A DNA stretch of 64,000 nt from Termitomyces sp. T153 (lineage: Eukaryota; Basidiomycota; Agaricomycetes; Agaricales; Lyophyllaceae). The position numbers and the translations under genes are program-made. Under the pieces are notes generated by a model, which saw only the letters and a program-made list of their open reading frames with translations, was not told where the DNA came from and made no database searches. Of the stretch, positions 56,077 through 64,000 are shown in pieces (position 1 is the stretch's first letter; each line of letters opens with the position of its first letter). The stretch is from the NCBI GenBank assembly GCA_018296165.2, contig JACKQL020000002.1, positions 558,001-622,000 on the forward strand. The letters are read 5' to 3'.

Positions 56077-58510
56077 TATTGTACCAACCAATGTGTTGCG
56101 AGGTCGACCCCTTCTGAGATACATTGACAGATCTGAAGATCTGAGGCCTGAAGGATCACAGTCATCTTCAACGTCGGCTCCTTGAACAAGCTTCCACTCT
56201 AGGACGTCTCAGAACCTAAACATCAACACGAGCACACAGCCCACATCCTGGATTCTTCTCAACCCACGAGATAACCGCGAGTTACACATATACACAGTAG
56301 GTATAGAGACAGTGACCGCGTCTACCAATTCTTCGGAATTGTTCAGTGACAATTAGAATGATGATTCTGATAATGAGAAGTGGACATGAATGAGTAAGCC
56401 CATCTCATCCTCAATAGAGCCACCAAGGAGAGATATGTGACTGTGAGAAGTCCTAGGGAATCAATATTAGCTGGCCAAAGTATTGATCAGGGTTTCGACT
56501 GGCCCTTACTTTTACCTGCTGTTGGCTTGTAAGGTTGAACAGTTTTTACCTGCTGTTGGCTTGTAAGGTTGAACAGTTGATGTTCGCAGATTGCTTTTGG
56601 TCACGCTGCCCCGAGTTTGAATCCATATATAGATACATACGTAATAAGATTTCTGAGTCCCTCTGCCAACAGGATGGTCGACTGCAACCGCTTCCAGGGT
56701 AAGTAAGGGCCGCATATCGATAAATTCTTCAAGCCTGGCTCAACTGATGTTAGATTAAAAAAAGTTATCTCAGAACCAGTTTCCATGATGCTAGGAATTT
56801 TGTTTCGGGATGCCGTCAAGTCAGGTGAAAGGCAAGATAGGTGCCTAGCTTTTACTAGTTTCCGTTTTCGAAGAAAGCCTCTTTCCCATCCTCAATTCGA
56901 TCTTGATCTGCACCATACTATAAAAGCCATCGAACCAAGGATTCAAGGCAAATCAGTTCCTCGAGGGTTACGTCATAAGGCTATTTGCCAAGGACAGTCA
57001 GATATGGCGTGCTATACCAAAGCCCTACCCAACAAAACAGCAAGAGACAGATCCAACGCAGCTATAGAGAAAAAGACAATGGTGGGAGTAAACACACTGT
57101 TGGGTGAATCCAAAAATCGGAATATCAAGAACACGGAGAGGTGCGACGAGAATAACGTGTCTCCTGATATAAAGAGGGCCTCGCGTCCCGCAATGTTGCC
57201 AAACTAGTGTCACATTTGGTCGCAAGACCTTTAAGTTCGCATAGGAGCTTCGTATTCTACAGCTAGTCACGTAAGCGCTCAGGTTGTTCTAAAACTCTAG
57301 CAATTACTCCCAGGACATTCCATCATCATTCGGATTCGGAGTGATCAGAAGGTATGCAAGGGCAGTGATCGTGGTCTTGTGTTCTGATCAGTTGGTTGGG
57401 TATGTATGTAAAGTGCTACAGTGTGGCTTTAACATTGTCAAAGCCAAGATCTCCATCGTGGGATTATGAGGAATTCTGGACAAACGAGGAAGTGGTCGAC
57501 AAGTCGAGAACGCGAACGTCTGGGTCATCTTGTGATCTATGACCCGGGGGTATGGTACAACGTCGATCCCTTCATTGGCATAACATTAAGGTTCTTGAGT
57601 AGCCCGAAGCAGTTATAAGGCTACTTCGAGAAAATTGATATTTTCATTCTCTTTGCGAGCGCGTTCGCATCAGATGCAGTTTTACGATGCGAATGAAAGG
57701 CATTGGCGAAAAAATCATGCAAACAAATGATGGGAGAGATGATTCTGGGGTTCTTGAATTTGGCAAAAGATGCGGCCAAACTACCTCCCTAAATAGCTCG
57801 AATCAGCTGCGAGTTCGGGAGAGCCCGAATGGGAGTCTACGCATGTCAGATGCTTCTTGAATGCAAATTACCACACCGCGGCACTGGAGAAGACGTTTGA
57901 CAGATTGTGGTCCCGTGTAATTGGTATTTTATGTAGACCAGCTTAAAATGAGCTACCATGTAATCAGCACGATATAGTGCCTTCAACATACAGAATATAA
58001 GACGTGTCTTTGTGGAGTGTAAGAAACCTTCCAAGAGGACAGTCGGTGGTCGCAGACAATTGATTTTCTGAATTCGCAAAATGGTGCATGTGACCGATCC
58101 AGGGGTTAGCCGAGAACACAGCGGTCAGCTGGCATAAATTCGCTCCCACTGTCTTCTTGTTTTTGAACCAGTGCAATTTCGGGTTTCCTTCCCCATAGAT
58201 TCTTCCCCTCCTCATCTAGTGTCCTTCTGTACTCGTAGAAAATCGAAGAGGGAACGTAGACTTCAAACTGGCCCACTAGCTAGATCTCAATTAGCCAGAC
58301 ATTTGACGACATTACGAGGCAGACAAGACAGCCTTGGTGCGTACATCTTGGCCTTTACCTAAAATTCTACTTCTAGTTAATAAGATCTGACACATTAAAG
58401 ATAGACTTAACGCTCGGCGAGGAAACGATATAGAACCAACATCATAATTACTCATCAAAAAGACCAAACTGGCGACTGTTCAGCACTACGAACAGCTTCG
58501 TAATCTAGGG
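56077..58510. other. Host-like spacer upstream of PSP1, with a small tandem repeat
   Basis: CpG is normal. A 34 bp unit (tttacctgctgttggcttg...) is repeated twice at 56511-56578. A 140-codon plus-strand frame at 56785-57207 is basic and unlike any family I know; it is not called as a gene. The PSP1 promoter should lie just left of 58511. No clear core elements are seen. Confidence 0.45.
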
Positions 58511-60867
58511 ATGCCGTCGTTTCAGCCATCTGGCTACCAGCAGACATTATCAGAAGATGATGATCGGCACAATAGGTTCACCACCTCGCCTAGCGTCGAG
58601 AACGGTTTGGGATCGATCCGAGAAAGGGCCGCTAGCCAGCCTCCTCGGTCGTCTGACCAGCCTTTTCCCTCACCGTCGCAGCAACACTTCATTCCGTCTA
58701 GTCTGAGTAGCAATAGGAGTCCGTGGTCTAGTCATCGATTAGTGAGCCCCACTCGCGGTGTGCCTCAGCCTATGCCGATACGCAGCTCTTCATTTTCTAC
58801 GCAGTCTCAAGGACAGTTTAGTTCTGCCATGCGCGAACGGGCCTTTCCCTCAACCTTCGAGGACGATGAGTCTGAAGGTCTATCTGACACGTATGATGAA
58901 CTTTACGTCCCACCTTCGCTGTCTCGGGGTCGAACCCACGGCCAAGAGAACAACCGGAGTCGTTCCCAATCACTTGCGACGCCTGTCACGCGTCCCGGGC
59001 CCGTTGGGAGCCCCTATTCCGGGGGTGCATCAGCAATGCAAAGCTGGAACGAATCTTATCTATCGAATCCTCTTAATATTCCAGGACGGTATGGAGAGAT
59101 CAAACCACCAGGCAGTAGCCGGTACGGTTCACTTGGAACATTGGGTAGATCACCTAACAATATTCACTCCTCTTCGCCATCCGGCGGCTCTGTCGTCGGT
59201 AATGGCTTTTCTAACAGGAAAAACGTGGACATTTCGAACATGAGTCCCTTTGTTCGAGACGTTGGCCAAATATTACTTGATGATGGATCGGCCTTCCGCG
59301 AGTTATGGGCCGGGATGCATCCTCCGCGTGACGAGAATGGAGGTGGAGGTAGCGGTACCACAAGCAGGCGGCATAGCGTGAGCGTCGTACAACCACGTCG
59401 GGGAAACATCGTTGGGTTTAATGTTTCGGGAAATGATCTTGACGAGCCCAGTCCTCCAGGTTTTGGTGGTTCTTTCGGCGGTCGTGGAGGCCTTTTACTT
59501 TCGGACGATGACCTTGCGAGCGATCTTGGACTGTTGAACCTGAATCCGAATGAGTCTCCACCAGCCTCGTCTTCCCAACACCCACCGAGTCAACCTTCAT
59601 CACTTCCGATCTATGCCCCACTGTCGAGAAGCCCGCCTTCCAAGGATTTAAGTTCACCATATCAGGCCATGAACCTGAATATTCCTAATACCTTTTCGCG
59701 CAGACTCGGTACTCCCAGCGACGGTGGCTTATCAGCAGGCGGTAATAGTCCCTCCGTCAGCAGCAACCTCGATCAACATTTCGCAGAGACATACGGCAAT
59801 GGCTCACCCGTTGCCCGCCACCAGCCCCAGGCCCAACAATCACAGCAGCAACAACAATCCGAGTTGACCGCCCGTTTCATTCCTGGCCAAGGAATCCAGT
59901 ATGTCCCTGCGCAATCACCACAGGTCAAGGACACACAGTCCCAATACACGCGCAACCGTGCTCCATCTTACTCTGGGAACATTCCCTCGCCGATCTCGCC
60001 TACGGGTACACGACTGATCAACCCACAACAACAGCCCTATTACCCGCAGCTCCAGCGGCGGCCCTCGGACGCTGCAACTCAGCCCTTGCTCAACGACCTC
60101 GGCAAAGGCGTTCCCCTACACTCCGTCCCACCCTCCTGGCCACTCTTTATTGTAGAATTCAAGGCGGGCCGCACAGATCTGTTCTACCTCACAGATCTGT
60201 CGCTCGACATACGCGTTGGAGACCTTGTCATCGTGGAGGCGGACCGCGGAAAGGATCTAGGCAAGGTCGTCAATGATAGTATTACTATCGCGGAAGTGGA
60301 AGCGTTCCAGAAGCAGCAGCAGGAGCGCATGGGGATGGGGAGCGATGGGGGGCAACCGATGAGTCCTGGAGGACCTGGGTCGGCTGGGCCGGGGTCGACA
60401 ACGAAAAAGGAGATTAGTCCCAAGATGATTTATGCGAAAGCTCAGCCGCAGGATACACAGTGCGTATTTTGGTCGCGGGCTTCGGGTTCTATGGCCCTTG
60501 CTAATTCTTACCAATTAGGTTGTTGGTTTCCAAATTGCAGGATGAGGTTAAAGCTCTCCAATTGTGCCAGAGTAAAGTTCGAGCAAAGAAGTTACCGATG
60601 GAGGTGGTTGATGCAGAATATCAGTGGTGTGTACCTATCACGATGATCATGACTCCTTTATTGAGAGTACAATCAGGGATCGACGCAAGCTGACATTCTA
60701 CTTCATTGCGGAAAAGAGGATAGACTTTAGGGAACTGGTGAGAGAGCTCTTCCGGTGGGTTACTGACTCTTTATTTCGCTTTGCCTTGCTCACGTTTGAC
60801 CCACAGCTTGTACAAGACCAGAATCTGGATGGCTTCTCTTCAAGGAGGCACCAATTTTGAACAATAA
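58511..60867 (+). CDS. PSP1: PSP1 C-terminal domain protein, 4 exons
   Basis: Exons 58511-60459, 60519-60626, 60677-60754 and 60807-60867 join to 731 codons plus TAA. All introns are 50-59 nt with GT-AG ends. Residues 1 to about 535 are Ser/Pro/Gln/Gly-rich and probably disordered, with a Gln run near residue 445. From about residue 538 the conserved PSP1 domain appears: WPLFIVEFKAGRTDLFYL, RVGDLVIVEADRGKDLGKVV, then MIYAKAQPQDTQ, KVRAKKLPMEVVDAEYQWDR, RKLTFYFIAEKRIDFRELVR and LYKTRIWM. The domain (Pfam PF04468) is shared with bacterial YaaT/RicT proteins. Yeast PSP1 was found as a suppressor of DNA polymerase mutations; its biochemical role remains poorly known. It converges with APC11. Confidence 0.92.
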
Positions 60868-61377
60868 GACTGAACGAACAATCCTACACACGACCGAGTA
60901 TCTGCTTAGATATGCACACCTTCATCTTCATCATCGGCCGGCCCTAAATTGCAAACTCACCCCACATACACGCGCTTCATGTTGTATTTATTTATGGTGA
61001 TCCACGACGTACATTTCTATCCATATCGCTTTCTGTACTATCCATTGCTTGCTTTTTTCACCACTTCTTGCCTTTCTGTTAGTACGATCTCACGAAATTT
61101 TCTTCTTGATCTTTTGAGGACTTTTTATGTACATGTTATGCGCGACGAGTAGGGTAAAATACAATGTATGATTAGTATATATCCGCCGAAAAACTACAGG
61201 GTGTGAAACGAGGACAATATACATAGGATACAGTCATGAAATGTAGAGATAAGTTATGGGACGATAACGAGGATAGCAAGGGTATATGATGGTGTGTGGT
61301 ATCATAACGATGTATTCGAGGTTCCGACCTTTCTTTCAGCCGTCACTGCGCACGGATCAGAGATATGTTGAACAGAG
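60868..61377. other. Convergent 3' region of PSP1 and APC11
   Basis: AT-rich DNA between two genes that end toward each other. It should hold both 3' UTRs. No gene or clear repeat is seen. Confidence 0.6.
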
Positions 61378-61714
61378 TTATAGGCGAAGCGTACCCCACG
61401 TTCGTCTGTCCATCGGACATTGCTGTTTCGACGCCGCTGTCCCGATCCACTTCAATAGACAATGCATATGGAAAACATGACTGCACTCGCCCCAGACTGA
61501 TCGCAGCTGTCAGAACCTGGTGCAAGAAAGCCGAATTGGAGTACGCACTGAGTGGACAGTCGTCACCGGGTACTTTACAAGACGGGCAGCACCCCTCATA
61601 TGGTACGCGACATATTCCACAGACATCGCCCTCGCCGTCGGGGTCGTCACCTTCGTTGCCTGTATCCCACTTCCACTGCGCTACTGCATGCCAGTGTTTG
61701 ATAATGACCTTCAT
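61378..61714 (-). CDS. APC11: Anaphase-promoting complex subunit 11 (RING-H2)
   Basis: Two exons, 61714-61549 and 61496-61378, join across a 52 nt intron to 94 codons plus TAA. The product starts MKVIIKHWHAVAQWKWDTGN and shows the RING-H2 metal ligands in order: CGICRVPYEGCCPSC, CPL-IWGEC, HVFHMHC, then CPMDRRTW. APC11 is the catalytic RING subunit of the anaphase-promoting complex, which brings the E2 enzyme to substrates and drives mitotic exit through ubiquitination. The length is close to the 84-105 residues usual in fungi. The start matches the family N-terminus closely. A further 5' untranslated exon is possible. Confidence 0.95.
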
Positions 61715-63220
61715 ATCTGAGTGTGGTGAAAAAGCTTTGCTATTCTGTTAGGTGGTTTACCAGAAGAAACCACATCTAAAGCAATTTCGCTTCAAGCAAC
61801 AAAGCTGACAAATTTATTTGGCGGTGTCGACGTGTCCTGAACACGCTGCCCACTAGTTTCCGAGTCGGACGGCGTGATTGCCGGCTATTGTCTCTTTCTT
61901 TGTCCTCTCCAGGTTTGTCTTGTGGTGCCCGTGTTGTCTGGCTTGAACGTACACCGTACAGGATCTTCATGCCACGATTCATGACCGGCAATCGAGTGTC
62001 TCCTCAGGCGATATGTGACGGGAGAAAGATTCGGAGATCTGTCATTGGGCGCATATTTCCGCTGGGAAATGTACTTTCGAGTTCTCTGATGAACGAGAGA
62101 AACAATATGAACATCATGATAACCTCTTCTTTAACTGGACTTTCCAGCAACATCTGTCATGGCATATGTCGCTCGAGGTTACTGAAATCCATTGGGCCGA
62201 CAATGTCATTGTCCTTCTATCCACTGGACTCTGCCGATGTTTGGTACCTACCTGGAGAGATATCTCTTCAACGTCGGGCCCGGAGTGTTGTACTTCTCAC
62301 TGTGAAGTACCACGAAGTGCCGTAAGGCGACGTCGAAGTTGATGCGTGCAACGACTCGTGGATCTCCAACCTGATCTGTCATTCATTTCGAACTTGAGCC
62401 CGATCTTCTGACTGCGTGGTGACGGTATTCGGCAAGGCTCAATTACCCGCCCTGGAGGGCTCTGGCATCTATTTCCATTCTCCGAAGTTGAAGACTGTCT
62501 GTTAGTAGCTAATCCAGAAAAGCATCATCGTTCCAGGAGCTTTTCCAGCGCCGCGGACCAACCTCCCCTGCCCGTGAGATATACGCCAGCGTACTCTCAG
62601 ACTGTACTAATTTCTTTGTACAACCCACAGCCGCTACAGCACATGGCCTGATGACAAGGGCTGACAGGCTTTGACGGGGCCGCTTTGTCCATGCCGTAAG
62701 GCGGGCTGATCGTTTGATCCATGTAAATAATGTCAATTCCGTGGTGTAAGTATGTGGGATACAAGCTGATACAAGTACATTTTGGTTAGTTTCAGTCTAA
62801 GTAACCGGCCAGAAATCGTCCTCTAAAAGGTATAGGAGAGTAAATTGCAAGTTCGCCGGTACTTAAAAGTACAAAGAGCAACGTCAAGAAAGGAAAATGA
62901 GAAGTCCGAGTCGGTTCTTTGGAGACAGCAGTGTCCCCTCCCTATCGAAGCGGAAAAACTTTGGTATCAAGTACAATTTTAGTTAAAGATATGGTGAGTT
63001 GCTCGAACGTTGATTTCTGGAAACGTTGTTGAGTTGCCTGATAAATACAAGGTGCTCGAACTTTGATAGTTGCGAACGTTCTTGGTTTGGCTCATAGATT
63101 ACAACAGCGAAGCCAGGTTGTGTACACAGTACACCATAATGAGGAGGGCTTCCTGTGGGTGCGAACGCGGCCGAAGTATCGAGTAGCCTTATGCTCGCGG
63201 CGATGATCTGCGCAGAACAA
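61715..63220. other. Spacer with possible small exons
   Basis: CpG is normal. Apart from the candidate exon at 62252-62382, no coding signal is convincing. A 145-codon plus-strand frame at 61888-62325 runs opposite to that exon and has no recognisable domain. Confidence 0.4.
62252..62382 (-). CDS. Candidate first exon of an unidentified gene
   Basis: The minus strand reads MTDQVGDPRVVARINFDVAL, then RHFVVLHSEKYNTPGPTLKR, and ends with a good donor (ccag|gtaggtacc). The composition is protein-like and the start context is clean. Downstream exons toward 61800 could not be joined with confidence. The gene is not recognised; 43 codons are visible. Confidence 0.35.
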
Positions 63221-64000
63221 TTATGAGAATGAGCACCTCGTTCCGCGAAGGCGGGAGATGAAAAAGAAGATGTACTTTAGCTTCACAGCGATGTTTCTAT
63301 AAGGGGATTTTAAGGAAAAAACGTAATGATGAGAGTTGAGATAAGGAAGGAAGAGGGGGAACGTACTTGAGAATACGAATGGAATCGATGCGAAAGCCGC
63401 GCGAACGTCGTTTGCCCGAGAACTCGATGACAGGCTGCGAGATTTGTATCTCCGATGTCGAGCTTACGTGTTCTTGATAAGATGTGGTAGCTGTCGGTGC
63501 TTGAGTGTGAGTGTTCGGGCCGTCTGTCACCTCAGAATGAAGGTGAGGGTGGTGTATGTGATGGTGATGTTCAGTTTGTTCTGTGAAATTTGATTGAATG
63601 AAACAGATTTGGAACAAAGATAGCATAATTGTGGAAAGATAAAGATAACACAGGACTTTCGAATTGACAAACATACCGTGACCATAGAAGACAATGGACT
63701 CCCCATCGCTATCCAACTCAAACACACCCGAAATCCGTAGAGGCGAAGAAGTCTTCCTCCCCTTCCTCTGCAAATAATTCATATGCATATGACTCGCACT
63801 GAGTGGTCGTTGTGGAGACGGGGAATGTCCTCTCCGGCGCGGCGAGCGCCTCCTCCGGCGTTCATCAAAGACATGAGGTGCAATTGCGTTGATTACTTCC
63901 TTAGGCGAAGGACGGAATTTCGCTATTGCTGCCGAAATGTTCATAGGAGCGTTTGGAATCACGTTAGGGAGGGGCATGGAAGGCGGTGGGGAGCGTCTCG
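63221..64000 (-). CDS. Hypothetical protein, possibly continuing beyond the window
   Basis: Exons 64000-63677, 63580-63367 and 63296-63221 join in frame; from the Met at 63977 this gives 196 codons plus TAA. The introns are 96 and 70 nt with GT-AG ends. The frame is open upstream of that Met to the window edge, so the true start may lie outside. The protein has an Arg/Ser-rich basic stretch (DERRRRRSPRRRGHSPSP, about residues 37-54), a His-rich run (HHHHIHHPHLH) after the first intron, and a C-terminal segment rich in Lys and Phe (LKYIFFFISRLRG). No family is recognised. The basic RS-like stretch suggests a nuclear protein, which is only a guess. Confidence 0.55.

Noticed and set aside
56785..57207. 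140-codon plus-strand frame
   Set aside because: No domain, no clear introns or neighbours; the composition does not stand out from random frames in this GC range.
57846..58215. Minus-strand frame with a phrase faintly like the end of Copia reverse transcriptase
   Set aside because: No conserved motif in the right order, and CpG is normal. Chance resemblance is more likely.
61888..62325. 145-codon plus-strand frame
   Set aside because: It lies opposite a better candidate exon on the minus strand and has no recognisable domain.

Overview
The window comes from a filamentous basidiomycete, most probably an Agaricomycete. The evidence is short (45-70 nt) GT-AG introns in every host gene, CxC2/KDZ transposons, chromodomain Ty3/Gypsy elements, a Helitron and a fungal LINE, together with fungal single-copy genes (cytoplasmic dynein heavy chain, APC11, PSP1). 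The genus cannot be fixed from this sequence alone.

The DNA is a mosaic. Four stretches have normal CpG content and look like host DNA: about 1.65-6.0 kb (an esterase gene of 8 exons), 23.6-29.9 kb (a 13-exon gene that encodes only the tail of a dynein heavy chain) and 56-64 kb (tRNA-Asn, PSP1, APC11, and a hypothetical gene running off the edge). The rest (6-14 kb, 21-23.5 kb, 30-56 kb) is transposon DNA in which CpG is almost absent and has become TpG/CpA. The exceptions inside the transposon DNA are the LINE at 14.8-21.1 kb and the LTR at 1-899, which keep much of their CpG and so are younger.

Layout: 1-899 gypsy LTR with an inverted LTR head; 3211-3672 a perfect 3 x 154 bp tandem repeat; 4031-5962 carboxylesterase; 7-8.3 kb fragments of a DNA transposon, an LTR and a Copia element; 8.3-13.4 kb gypsy chromovirus A (minus strand); 13.45-21.47 kb duplicated LTR of the same family, holding a complete LINE with a 12 bp target-site duplication; 21.5-21.9 kb a Copia-like LTR; 24.3-28.4 kb dynein tail gene; 29.9-37.9 kb gypsy chromovirus B (minus strand) with two protease-like domains in one frame and an opposite-strand reading region next to its 3' LTR; 39.7-47.2 kb a KDZ transposase gene (minus strand) split by a Helitron-like insertion (plus strand) and by a solo LTR; 47.2-55.9 kb decayed transposon reading frames, four tRNA-like units and a Zn-cluster gene; 55.995 kb onward host DNA.

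The most informative points are the dated order of insertions (old CpG-free layers, then the LINE, which has six internal stops, all TGA, and an ATGA overlap of its two ORFs), the intact-looking dynein gene that ends before the motor, the double protease of chromovirus B, and the recurrence of a Cys6-cluster gene in two transposon neighbourhoods. No CRISPR array, bacterial-type operon or biosynthetic cluster is present.
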